Origin: Wielerella bovis
Lineage (GTDB): Bacteria; Pseudomonadota; Gammaproteobacteria; Burkholderiales; Neisseriaceae
Length of the DNA stretch: 64,000 nt
Reading direction: 5' to 3'
Assembly (NCBI RefSeq): GCF_022354465.1
Contig: NZ_CP092361.1
Span: 744,001 to 808,000, forward strand
A program made the translations under genes and the position numbers. A model generated the notes under the pieces. It did no database searches. It was not told the origin of the DNA and saw nothing but the letters and a program-made list of their open reading frames with translations. This document shows positions 54,380 through 62,185 of the stretch, one piece after another (the first letter of the stretch is position 1; each line of letters opens with the position of its first letter).

Positions 54380-55039
54380 ATGACAGAATCCCACAATAGC
54401 ATTAGCAAACGCATGAAAAAATATTTGATTACAGGATTATTAGTTTGGCTTCCCATTACTGTAACCATTTGGATTATCAACTATATTATTAGTGCAACTG
54501 ACCGCTTAATTAACCTTATTCCACCACAATGGCAGCCTGAACAATATTTAGGCTTTCATATTCCAGGATTAGGTTTTGTGATTGCTATTGTTGCCTTGTT
54601 TATCACAGGGGTATTTGCAGCCAACGTATTGGGCAGAAAAATTATTGAAGGCTGGGATAGTCTGCTAGGGCGAATTCCAATTGTTAAATCCATTTATTCC
54701 AGCGCAAAAAAAGTATCCGAGAGCTTGTTTTCGGACAATTCTCGTTCGTTTAAAACGCCTGTACTCGTGCCATTTCCACAGCCTGATATTTGGACGATTG
54801 CCTTTGTTTCAGGCAGCGTACCTCAATCGGTGTCGGACGCGCTGCCTGAAAAATCGGGCTACGTTTCCGTGTATGTGCCAACCACACCGAATCCGACTGG
54901 CGGCTACTACATTATGGTGCGCGAAAGCGATATTCGTGAACTGGATATGACGGTAGATGAAGCTTTGAAATATGTGATTTCTTTGGGCATGGTTATGCCT
55001 GACGAATTGCCTACAAAATCATCGCCAGAAAATATATAA
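54380..55039 (+). CDS. DUF502 family membrane protein
   Basis: A 219-residue inner-membrane protein with two N-terminal membrane segments (about 16-36 ITGLLVWLPITVTIWIINYI and 66-88 FVIAIVALFITGVFAANVLG) and the DUF502 domain: GWDSLLGRIPIVKSIYSSAK, then YVSVYVPTTPNPTGGYYIMV and VDEALKYVISLGM. Function is unknown. In Neisseria this gene lies just upstream of aspS; here a 1.6-kb insert separates them. I chose ATG 54380 (MTESHNSISKRMKK). Two DUS copies are read in frame as QPEQ and LPEKS. Confidence 0.87.
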   Translation: MTESHNSISKRMKKYLITGLLVWLPITVTIWIINYIISATDRLINLIPPQWQPEQYLGFHIPGLGFVIAIVALFITGVFAANVLGRKIIEGWDSLLGRIPIVKSIYSSAKKVSESLFSDNSRSFKTPVLVPFPQPDIWTIAFVSGSVPQSVSDALPEKSGYVSVYVPTTPNPTGGYYIMVRESDIRELDMTVDEALKYVISLGMVMPDELPTKSSPENI

Positions 55040-55071
55040 ATGAAATTTTCAGGCAGCCTGAAAGGTATATC

Positions 55072-55365
55072 ATGTTTACATTTTTATTGAAAAAATGGTC
55101 GCAAAACCCTGATATACAATGGCAAGATTTATCGCTTGAAAAACAAAAATCCGTTAAACTTGTTTTATGGATTTTCGTTTTCGTGCATATCAGTTTGATA
55201 ATCGGTATGATGCCATTTTTCTATTTATTGTATCGTGGTGCATCGCTGCATTTTCCAGTATTTTTTGCTGTTACTTTGATGATTATTGGCACGCCCAAAA
55301 GCATACAAATTTACCGAAATCGCATTCAAAAAATATTGGTAAGCAAAAATCACCCATTAGAATAA
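55072..55365 (+). CDS. Small two-segment membrane protein, hypothetical
   Basis: A 97-residue protein with two hydrophobic segments (about 29-50 and 60-77) and a basic C terminus; I recognise no family. The N terminus LLKKWSQNPDIQWQDLSLEKQ is polar. It begins 32 bp after the DUF502 gene, just beyond a DUS, and is the first gene of the insert before aspS. A real gene is likely given the codon-like composition and topology, but function is unknown. Confidence 0.65.
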   Translation: MFTFLLKKWSQNPDIQWQDLSLEKQKSVKLVLWIFVFVHISLIIGMMPFFYLLYRGASLHFPVFFAVTLMIIGTPKSIQIYRNRIQKILVSKNHPLE

Positions 55366-55395
55366 ATTTTCAGGCAGCCTGAAAAAGGAAAAACT

Positions 55396-55635
55396 GTGGG
55401 CATATTATTTTTTTATGCATTTATCATCGTGATGACTTGCAAATTGGTGGTAGCATTTTTATCGCCACAAGCACAAACGCTGCCTGCATTACACCGCGTC
55501 ATGCGTGAAAATCCCAGTCGTGCCACAAATTGCTTATGTACTCATTTGGCTGCAACTGATTACTTTTATTGTGATTGCATTATTGTTTGGGCTGAAATAT
55601 TTTCAGGCAGCTTTTCAGTACACGACATTTTGTAG
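55396..55635 (+). pseudogene. Frameshifted small membrane protein gene
   Basis: The frame starts at GTG 55396 (MGILFFYAFIIVMTCKLVVA) and loses its character after about residue 35. The +1 frame then continues from about 55505 with KIPVVPQIAYVLIWLQLITF and LFGLKYFQAA, another membrane segment. Joining both gives a coherent two-segment membrane protein. The second frame would have ended Phe-Gln-Ala-Ala-stop in a DUS, but a 115-bp palindrome sits within that DUS. The gene appears inactivated by a frameshift near 55500 and altered at its 3' end. Function unknown; a sequencing error could explain the frameshift. Confidence 0.55.
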
Positions 55636-55726
55636 GTCTGGCATTCATGCCCGACAATGTGCCGTGATTTCTCATGTTGGGCATGAATGCCCGACCTACG
55701 GAAATGATTTTTGTCGTGTACTGAAA
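55612..55726. repeat. 115-bp palindromic REP/MITE-like element inserted in a DUS
   Basis: The outer arms TTTCAGTACACGACA and TGTCGTGTACTGAAA pair perfectly. Inner arms contain GGCATTCATGCCCGAC and GTTGGGCATGAATGCC. The flanks are GGCAGC on both sides, as expected for a target duplication within AGGCAGCCTGAA. Confidence 0.75.
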
Positions 55727-55749
55727 GGCAGCCTGAAAGAAAGTAAAAC

Positions 55750-56190
55750 ATGAGTAAATATTTGATTGCCTTTGATTTAAACCAAGATTACTCACCCAAT
55801 AATGCCTATTACAACATTGCTACCGTATTGAAAAAACACGGTTTTGACAATATTCAAGGCAGTGTGTACATCAGCACACGCGATGACATCAGCGAAGCAC
55901 ACGGCACATTGGCATTGCAGGAAGTGGCGGCGGTATATGATTGGTTTGCCAAATGCGTGTCCAATGTGAAATTTTACCGTTTGGAAGCGGATTTGGACGC
56001 GCAATTTATCGTGGACGGCGTGGAAAATGCGCGTCAGGCGTTTATCCAACAAATGAACCAGTTGCGCCAAAGTTTATTACAAGCAGGTTTGCCAGAAGAC
56101 AAATTGAACGAAATTTTGAATCAACAAAATTTTGCGGTGGGGAATATTACTTTGCCGTTGAATAAAATTAAGAGTATTGATTTGAAATGA
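55750..56190 (+). CDS. vapD: VapD family protein (Cas2-like fold) with C-terminal extension
   Basis: A 146-residue protein. Residues 1-93 match VapD, an endoribonuclease-related family with a Cas2-like ferredoxin fold: KYLIAFDLNQDYSPNNAYYN holds the first strand and Asp9, and HGFDNIQGSVYISTRDDI the second. Known VapD proteins are toxins or RNA-cleaving factors. A further 50 residues (QLRQSLLQAGLPEDKLNEIL) form an extra helical region. No small VapX-type antitoxin is obvious; the neighbour downstream is an EVE/PUA-like gene. It lies in the insert between the DUF502 gene and aspS. Confidence 0.82.
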   Translation: MSKYLIAFDLNQDYSPNNAYYNIATVLKKHGFDNIQGSVYISTRDDISEAHGTLALQEVAAVYDWFAKCVSNVKFYRLEADLDAQFIVDGVENARQAFIQQMNQLRQSLLQAGLPEDKLNEILNQQNFAVGNITLPLNKIKSIDLK

Positions 56191-56246
56191 TTTTAAAACG
56201 GCCTGCATTTTTTCAGGCTGCCTGAAATATTTTCTAGGAGAACAAA

Positions 56247-56645
56247 ATGGCAATTTATGCTTTTGGTGCGAATTATGATGATTATGATGTTAGCCAAGAT
56301 TTTATTGATAATGCCATCGTTGGATTTGGTTGGAATGAAACAGAAGCTCCTGATTTGCATAATTTTATCTCAACATTAAAAGTTGGCGATATTGTTTATA
56401 TTAAATCTTTTTCTCCTAGTTCTAGTGATTTAATTATTAAAGCCATTGGTATTATTACCAATAATAAAGTAAAGGCTATACCTGAATTAGTATCGGCTAG
56501 TGTTGATGTGAATTGGATTAACACTAATGAATTTAGAGTTTTAAAACCAGATGGTAAAAATAATGTTCGGCTAAATTCAATGTATGAGGAATTTCACCCA
56601 GAAATTCAAAAAATTATTTTAGAAAAATTGTTTCAGGCAGCCTGA
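56247..56645 (+). CDS. EVE/PUA-like hypothetical protein
   Basis: A 132-residue protein beginning MAIYAFGANYDDYDVSQDFI, followed by GFGWNETEAPDLHNFI and LKVGDIVYIKSFSPSSSDLI and IKAIGIIT. This pattern (a 'GW' after the first strand and 'VGDIVYIKSF' strand) resembles EVE/PUA-type modified-base readers, but I cannot name a family and the function is unknown. An AGGAGAACAAA ribosome site is excellent. The gene ends TTTCAGGCAGCCTGA, a DUS read as Phe-Gln-Ala-Ala-stop. Its AT-rich codon use differs from aspS downstream, consistent with recent arrival. Confidence 0.7.
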   Translation: MAIYAFGANYDDYDVSQDFIDNAIVGFGWNETEAPDLHNFISTLKVGDIVYIKSFSPSSSDLIIKAIGIITNNKVKAIPELVSASVDVNWINTNEFRVLKPDGKNNVRLNSMYEEFHPEIQKIILEKLFQAA

Positions 56646-56699
56646 AACCAAAAAATTTTGATTTAATTTAAAAATATTTAAACAAGGAAACCCAACAAT

Positions 56700-58508
56700 A
56701 TGCGTACCAATTATTGCGGCTTAATCAGCGAACAATATTTAGAACAAACCGTAACCGTCAAAGGCTGGGTACACCGCCGCCGCGACCACGGGGGCGTGAT
56801 TTTCATTGACTTGCGCGACCGTGAAGGCATCGTCCAAGTCGTGATTGACCCCGACACCCCCGAAGCGTTTGCATTGGCAGACAGCTCACGCAGCGAATAT
56901 GTATTGAGCATCACAGGTCGTGTGCGCGCCCGTCCTGCTGGCACGGAAAACGACAAAATGGTTTCAGGCAAAATTGAAATTCTTGCCAAAGAAATCGAGA
57001 TTTTGAACGCCGCCGCCACGCCACCGTTCCCGATTGACGAAGACAACATCAGCGAAAACGTGCGTTTGACCCACCGCGTGATGGATTTGCGTCGCCCACA
57101 AATGCAGAAAAACCTGCGTTTGCGTTACCAAGTAGCAATGGGCGTGCGCCGTTATTTGGACGCGCAAGGCTTTATTGACATTGAAACGCCCATGCTCACG
57201 CGCTCCACACCCGAAGGCGCGCGCGATTACCTTGTGCCAAGCCGTGTTCACGCGGGCGAATTTTTTGCTTTGCCACAATCGCCACAGTTGTTCAAACAGT
57301 TGCTGATGGTGGCGGGTTTTGACCGTTATTATCAAATTACCAAATGTTTCCGCGATGAAGATTTGCGCGCCGACAGGCAGCCTGAATTCACGCAAATTGA
57401 CTTGGAAACCTCATTCTTGTCCGAAAATGAAATTATGGACATCACAGAAGGCATGGCAAAACAAGTGTTTAAAGACGCGCTGGGCGTGGACTTGGGCGAC
57501 TTCCCACGTATGCCATACAGCGAAGCGATGTTCTACTACGGTTCGGACAAACCCGATATGCGCGTGAATTTGAAATTCACGGAATTGACCGAATTGATGA
57601 AAACGGAAGAATTGAAAGTCTTCCGTGCGGCGGCGGACATGAAAGGCGGTCGCGTGGTGGCATTGCGTGTGCCAAATGGCGCAACATTCAGCCGCAAAGA
57701 AATTGAAGAGTACACCAAATTTGTCGGCATTTATGGCGCGAAAGGTTTGGCGTACATCAAAGTAAACGATGTGAGCAAAATCAGCAATGGCGAAGACAGC
57801 GGTTTGCAATCGCCCATCGTGAAAAACCTGTCTGAAAATGCTTTGAAAGAAATCATCGCGCAAACAGGCGCACAAAATGGCGACATCGTGTTCTTTGGCG
57901 CGGACAAAGCGAAAATCGTGAACGAAGCCATGGGTGCATTACGCATCAAAATCGGACACGAACACGGCGCAGCCAACGGCTATTTTGTGGACGAGTGGAA
58001 ACCGCTTTGGGTGGTGGATTTCCCGATGTTTGAATACGATGAAGAAGCCGACCGCTATGTTGCCGTGCATCACCCGTTTACCGCGCCCAAAGAAGGTCAT
58101 GAAGAATTGATGACTTCCGCGCCTGAAAATTGCTTGGCACGCGCCTACGATATGGTGTTGAATGGTTGGGAAATTGGTGGCGGTTCAATCCGCATTCATC
58201 GTGCTGACATTCAAGAAAAAGTGTTTGCCGCCTTGAAAATCACGCCCGAAGAGCAACAAGAGAAATTCGGTTTCTTGTTGGATAACTTGAAATATGGTGC
58301 GCCGCCGCATGGTGGTTTGGCGTTTGGTTTAGACCGTTTGGTTACTTTGATGACGGGTGCGGAATCCATTCGCGACGTGATTGCCTTCCCGAAAACGCAA
58401 CGCGCCCAATGCTTGCTGACCAATGCGCCGAATTCTGTTGATGATAAACAGTTGCGCGAAGTTGGTTTGCGTTTGCGTGTCAAAGCTGCAGAAAATAAAG
58501 AAGCATAA
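56700..58508 (+). CDS. aspS: Aspartyl-tRNA synthetase
   Basis: AspS charges tRNA-Asp with aspartate. The 602-residue bacterial-type enzyme has the OB-fold anticodon-binding domain ([20 protein letters not shown]), the class II motif 2 [18 protein letters not shown], the GAD insertion domain (about 285-420) and motif 3 [15 protein letters not shown]. As in most bacteria with GatCAB it may also mischarge tRNA-Asn; this cannot be settled here. The ATG at 56700 follows AAGGAAACCCAACAAT. The gene is richer in G+C with strongly biased codons compared with the insert upstream. Confidence 0.97.
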   Translation: MRTNYCGLISEQYLEQTVTVKGWVHRRRDHGGVIFIDLRDREGIVQVVIDPDTPEAFALADSSRSEYVLSITGRVRARPAGTENDKMVSGKIEILAKEIEILNAAATPPFPIDEDNISENVRLTHRVMDLRRPQMQKNLRLRYQVAMGVRRYLDAQGFIDIETPMLTRSTPEGARDYLVPSRVHAGEFFALPQSPQLFKQLLMVAGFDRYYQITKCFRDEDLRADRQPEFTQIDLETSFLSENEIMDITEGMAKQVFKDALGVDLGDFPRMPYSEAMFYYGSDKPDMRVNLKFTELTELMKTEELKVFRAAADMKGGRVVALRVPNGATFSRKEIEEYTKFVGIYGAKGLAYIKVNDVSKISNGEDSGLQSPIVKNLSENALKEIIAQTGAQNGDIVFFGADKAKIVNEAMGALRIKIGHEHGAANGYFVDEWKPLWVVDFPMFEYDEEADRYVAVHHPFTAPKEGHEELMTSAPENCLARAYDMVLNGWEIGGGSIRIHRADIQEKVFAALKITPEEQQEKFGFLLDNLKYGAPPHGGLAFGLDRLVTLMTGAESIRDVIAFPKTQRAQCLLTNAPNSVDDKQLREVGLRLRVKAAENKEA

Positions 58509-58515
58509 TACAATA

Positions 58516-58549
58516 GGGCAGCCTGAAAATATTTTTCAGGCTGCATTTA
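58516..58549. terminator. DUS-pair terminator after aspS
   Basis: GGGCAGCCTGAAAATA and TTTTTCAGGCTGCA form an inverted pair eight bases past the stop. Confidence 0.75.
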
Positions 58550-58590
58550 TATGTTTTTTATTTCTTCTCTCTATTTTTAAAGGATACACC

Positions 58591-59724
58591 ATGAAAATTG
58601 TCATTGCCCCTGATTCATTTAAAGAAAGTTTAACTGCCCAAGAAGTTGCACAAGCCATTGAAATCGGCTGGAAAAGAATCGTTCCTGAAGCAGAATTTGT
58701 CCAAGTTCCTATGGCAGATGGTGGCGAGGGAACCATGCAATCTCTGATTGATGCCACAGGTGGCAAATTGGTGGACGTGGAGGTGACGGCACCGCTTGGT
58801 AATCGTATTACTGCGCAATTTGGTTTATCGGGCGATGGAGAACTGGCGATTATTGAAATGGCGGCAGCATCAGGTTTGCATTTGGTGCAGCCTGAAAAAC
58901 GTAATCCTTTAATTACAACCACATACGGTACAGGCGAATTGATTCAGGCTGCCTTATCACATGGTGCCAAACGCTTTATTTTGGGTATTGGTGGCAGTGC
59001 GACCAATGATGGTGGCGTGGGTATGTTGCAAGCCTTAGGCGCAAAATTTTTGGATGCAAATGGCAACGACATCGGCTTTGGTGGCGCGGAATTAGCCAAA
59101 ATCGCAAAAGTGGATTACAGCGGATTGGATGCGCGTTTGCAACAGGTATCATTTGAAATCGCTTGTGATGTGAACAATCCTTTGTGTGGTGAACATGGTG
59201 CATCGGCAACTTTTGGTCCGCAAAAAGGGGCAACGCCTGAAATGGTGGCGCAATTAGACCAAGCCTTGCAAAATTTTGCCGATTGCGTGAAAAAAGATTT
59301 GGGCAAAGAAATCGCGCAACACGCGGGTGCGGGTGCAGCGGGTGGCATGGGCGCAGGTTTACTGACTTTGCCACAAGCCAAATTAAATGCTGGCGTGCAA
59401 ATTGTGATTGATAGCGTGGATTTGGCAACGCATATTCGTGATGCGGATTTGGTAATTACGGGCGAAGGGCGTATGGACGGACAAAGTATTCGCGGTAAAA
59501 CGCCTGTTGGTGTGGCGCGTGTTGCCAAACAATTTGGTAAACCTGTGATTGCGATTGTGGGTTGTTTGCGTGAAGATTATGAAGTGGTATATGAACACGG
59601 TATTGATGCGGTTTTCCCAAGTATTTGTCATTTGGGTACATTGGCAGAAACGCTGGCAGCTGCACACAATAATTTGGTTTCAACTGCGCAAAATGTAGCG
59701 CGTTTATATCATCGTAAATTTTAA
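58591..59724 (+). CDS. Glycerate kinase (GarK/GlxK family)
   Basis: A 377-residue kinase that phosphorylates D-glycerate, probably to 2-phosphoglycerate, feeding lower glycolysis. The family pattern is clear: KIVIAPDSFKESLTAQEVAQ at the N terminus, PMADGGEGTMQSLIDATGG near residue 40, ILGIGGSATNDGGVGMLQAL near 130, GAGAAGGMGAGLL near 250, and VITGEGRMDGQSIRGKTPVG near 290. AAAGGATACACC precedes ATG 58591. The start far upstream in the same frame is not supported. A single gene with its own DUS-pair terminator. Confidence 0.94.
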   Translation: MKIVIAPDSFKESLTAQEVAQAIEIGWKRIVPEAEFVQVPMADGGEGTMQSLIDATGGKLVDVEVTAPLGNRITAQFGLSGDGELAIIEMAAASGLHLVQPEKRNPLITTTYGTGELIQAALSHGAKRFILGIGGSATNDGGVGMLQALGAKFLDANGNDIGFGGAELAKIAKVDYSGLDARLQQVSFEIACDVNNPLCGEHGASATFGPQKGATPEMVAQLDQALQNFADCVKKDLGKEIAQHAGAGAAGGMGAGLLTLPQAKLNAGVQIVIDSVDLATHIRDADLVITGEGRMDGQSIRGKTPVGVARVAKQFGKPVIAIVGCLREDYEVVYEHGIDAVFPSICHLGTLAETLAAAHNNLVSTAQNVARLYHRKF

Positions 59725-59742
59725 ACTTGTTTTCTAATTATT

Positions 59743-59778
59743 AAGGCAGCCTGAAAAATCGTTTTCAGGCTGCCTTTT
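59743..59778. terminator. DUS-pair terminator after the glycerate kinase gene
   Basis: AAGGCAGCCTGAAAAATC and GTTTTCAGGCTGCCTTTT form an inverted pair with a short loop and T run. Confidence 0.85.
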
Positions 59779-60095
59779 GATTATGATTTCAGGGAAAAAT
59801 AAAAAATATAGTTGTTTCAAATTATAGTGGATTCAATTTAAACCAGTACAGCGGTGCCAGCTCCCTTATGTACTAGGTGTACACGGCGGTCGCTGTCGCC
59901 TTGTCCTGATTTAAATTGAATCCACTATAATTTCAAACGACTATATATTCTGAAATCATTGTGTACAAAAATTGCATAAACGAACGTTATCATCAAGCAA
60001 TATAAGCAATTTTTTATTCAGGCAGCCTGAAAACATTTTATAATCTTTTCTGAAACTTTCTCCCTCTCTATTTATCCATATCAAGGAAAACCAAC
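59779..60095. other. Intergenic region upstream of the NRAMP-like gene
   Basis: It contains a Correia-like element (59823-59929), one DUS near 60017-60034 and a promoter-like AT-rich stretch. Nothing else is seen. Confidence 0.7.
59823..59929 (-). repeat. Correia/NEMIS-like 107-bp element, copy 6
   Basis: Inverted copy with ends TATAGTGGATTCAATTTAAA and TTTAAATTGAATCCACTATA; here both terminal repeats carry the GGATTC form and match perfectly. Confidence 0.88.
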
Positions 60096-61352
60096 ATGAA
60101 TACACAAACACACACACCATCAACTTGGGCGAGTAAATTCCGCGCCATAGGACCAGGTCTGATGATGGCAACGGCGGCGGTGGGCGGTTCGCACATCATC
60201 ATGTCTACGCAAGCGGGCGCGTTGTACGGTTGGCAGCTTGCACTGATTATTATTTTGGCGAATTTGCTCAAATATCCTTTTTTTCGCTTTGGTCCACAAT
60301 ACACGCTAGAAACGGGCAAGAGCTTAATTCAAGGCTATGCCGAAAAAAGCCCTGTTTATTTGTGTGTCTTTTTGTTACTGAATTTGTTTGCAACCGTGAT
60401 TAACACGGCGGCGGTGGCAATGGTTTGCGCGGCAATTTTGAATTTCGTGCTGCCTGTGAAGTTTGACATCAATGTTTTGGCGGGAATGGTCTTGGGTTCA
60501 TCGGTGCTGATGTTGCTGGTGGGCCCATACCGTTTATTAGATAGAATGTCTAAAATCATCATGATTAGTTTGACATTTGCCACGGTGGTGGCGGTGGCGA
60601 TTGCCGCCTCACGCGGTTCGGTTGCGCCGAGTGATTACATTTCGCCATCGGCTTGGGATTTGGCGGCATTGGGGTTTATCGTGTCGCTGATGGGTTGGAT
60701 GCCTGCGCCGATTGAAATTTCTGCGATTAACTCCTTGTGGGTGGCTGCGAAAAAACAACTCAACCCAGTCAGCTATGAAGACGGCATTTTTGACTTCAAT
60801 GTGGGTTATGTGGTTACCGCAATTTTAGCATTGGTGTTTTTGTCATTGGGTGCGTTGGTACAACACGGCTCGGGCGTGGAAGTGAAAATGGCGGGCGCAG
60901 CATACATCGGGCAACTGATTGATATGTATGCTAAAACAATCGGCGAATGGTCGCGTTGGTTGGTGGCATTTATTGCGTTTGCGTGCATGTATGGCACAAC
61001 TTTGACGGTGGTGGACGGTTATTCGCGCAGTAATATGGAGGCTATGCGTTTGCTGACCAAGCAAAAGAAAAGTAATAACCGCATTTTGGCTGTGTGGATT
61101 GTGCTTGCGGCGATTAGTGGCATGGGCGTGATTATTTTCTTCAAAGGTGCGGTATTAAAAATGATGGCGTTTGCGACTGTTGCGTCATTTGTGAGTGCTC
61201 CGATTTTTGCTTGGTTAAATTTGTCGCTGATTCGCAAAGGCAGTACTCGACCTTTATCGGCTGGTTTGCTGTATTTGTCGTTTGTGGGTTTAATCTTTTT
61301 GACGGGCTTTACGCTGCTGTTTTTGGCGGATAAATTTGGTCTATTGAAATAA
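60096..61352 (+). CDS. NRAMP-like divalent metal transporter with altered metal site
   Basis: A 418-residue polytopic protein of the NRAMP superfamily, with about 11 membrane segments. Segment 1 reads GPGLMMATAAVGGSHIIMST where canonical MntH proteins have a DPGN metal-binding motif, so the Asp and Asn ligands are missing. Segment 6 reads MGWMPAPIEISAINSLW where MntH has AxxMPH; Met and Pro are kept but His is not. It therefore belongs to an NRAMP-related subgroup whose substrate may differ from manganese. AAGGAAAACCAAC precedes the ATG. A Correia-like element lies 167 bp upstream. Confidence 0.8.
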   Translation: MNTQTHTPSTWASKFRAIGPGLMMATAAVGGSHIIMSTQAGALYGWQLALIIILANLLKYPFFRFGPQYTLETGKSLIQGYAEKSPVYLCVFLLLNLFATVINTAAVAMVCAAILNFVLPVKFDINVLAGMVLGSSVLMLLVGPYRLLDRMSKIIMISLTFATVVAVAIAASRGSVAPSDYISPSAWDLAALGFIVSLMGWMPAPIEISAINSLWVAAKKQLNPVSYEDGIFDFNVGYVVTAILALVFLSLGALVQHGSGVEVKMAGAAYIGQLIDMYAKTIGEWSRWLVAFIAFACMYGTTLTVVDGYSRSNMEAMRLLTKQKKSNNRILAVWIVLAAISGMGVIIFFKGAVLKMMAFATVASFVSAPIFAWLNLSLIRKGSTRPLSAGLLYLSFVGLIFLTGFTLLFLADKFGLLK

Positions 61353-61420
61353 ACCAAATAAGTTTTCAGGCAGCCTGAATAGGTTTCACAAAAATTTCAG
61401 CCTGTAAACCAAAAACAACA

Positions 61421-61451
61421 TCAGGGTATGGTTTTTAAAACCATACCCTGA
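61421..61451. terminator. Intrinsic terminator after the NRAMP-like gene
   Basis: TCAGGGTATGGTTTT and AAAACCATACCCTGA form a perfect 15-bp palindrome with one central base. It lies between convergent genes and is not made of DUS. Confidence 0.85.
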
Positions 61452-61463
61452 AAATTTCAAAAA

Positions 61464-61763
61464 TTAATCAAACCATTCCGCATAAAAATCATTTTCGCTC
61501 AAAGGGTAAATAAATCCCAACTGTCTAGCGCGATGTGCTTTAACGCCACGCGTGTAGAGTAGTTTCCAATTTTTTTCAGGTTTCCAACAATAAACCTGTT
61601 TTTGAACGTGTTGGCGATGGCTATTTTTACGACTTTGCCAACGCCGCCAAGCACGATTGCGTGTTTGATTGGGAAAAATTAAAGTATCCATTTGTGTTCT
61701 TTCAGAAAAATCAATTATCGTGGGTTCAGCAGCCGCGATATTGGGTATTTTCAGATTTATCAT
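61464..61763 (-). CDS. Small basic hypothetical protein
   Basis: I do not recognise this product of up to 99 residues. The central part is very basic and aromatic (RNRAWRRWQSRKNSHRQHVQ, then CWKPEKNWKLLYTRGVKAH), suggesting nucleic-acid contact, and it ends in an acidic YPLSENDFYAEWFD. The start is uncertain: ATG 61691 (MDTLIFPNQTRN) has a GAAAGAA ribosome site nine bases upstream, while ATG 61763 lacks one, so the shorter 75-residue form may be right. It has no partner gene; a Correia-like element lies upstream. Confidence 0.6.
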   Translation of the reverse strand: MINLKIPNIAAAEPTIIDFSERTQMDTLIFPNQTRNRAWRRWQSRKNSHRQHVQKQVYCWKPEKNWKLLYTRGVKAHRARQLGFIYPLSENDFYAEWFD

Positions 61764-62185
61764 TCACGTTTGGATAAATTGTTTTGCATTTGAATTTGTA
61801 AGCTTATGAATGTCAATGGAAATAATCTTCAGGCAGCCTGAAAAGCTATAGTGAATTCAATTTAAACCAGTACAGCGTTGCCAGCTCTCTTATGTACTAT
61901 GTGTACACGGCGGTCGCTGTCGCCTTGTCCTGATTTAAATTGAATCCACTATATAAAATCGTTTGCCGTGTTCCAAGTGATTTTGTTTCATTGTTTTTGT
62001 GGATTGAAACAAATTTTTGTAGGTTTATTTAAGAATTTAATATGCTTTAAATTTTCGGAAACATTTGTTTAAAAATAAAAAATGTCGGATTTGAGAATCT
62101 GATCTACTACTGAATAATATGACCGCAATCTTTCAGGCTACCTTTGCTATAATTGTACTCACTTAATTTTATTGAAAATAAAACC
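61764..62185. other. Divergent intergenic region upstream of hrpA
   Basis: It contains a DUS near 61829, a Correia-like element (61847-61953) and an AT-rich stretch that probably holds the hrpA promoter. No gene is seen. Confidence 0.7.
61847..61953 (-). repeat. Correia/NEMIS-like 107-bp element, copy 7
   Basis: Inverted copy, with small core changes (CTCTTATGTACTATGTGTAC in place of CCCTTATGTACTAGGTGTAC). Confidence 0.87.

Noticed and set aside
55566..55795. Open frames on both strands over the 115-bp palindrome
   Set aside because: They translate the palindrome in both directions and have no independent support.
57411..57875. Reverse open frames inside aspS
   Set aside because: Shadows of the strongly biased aspS coding sequence; no ribosome site or homology pattern.
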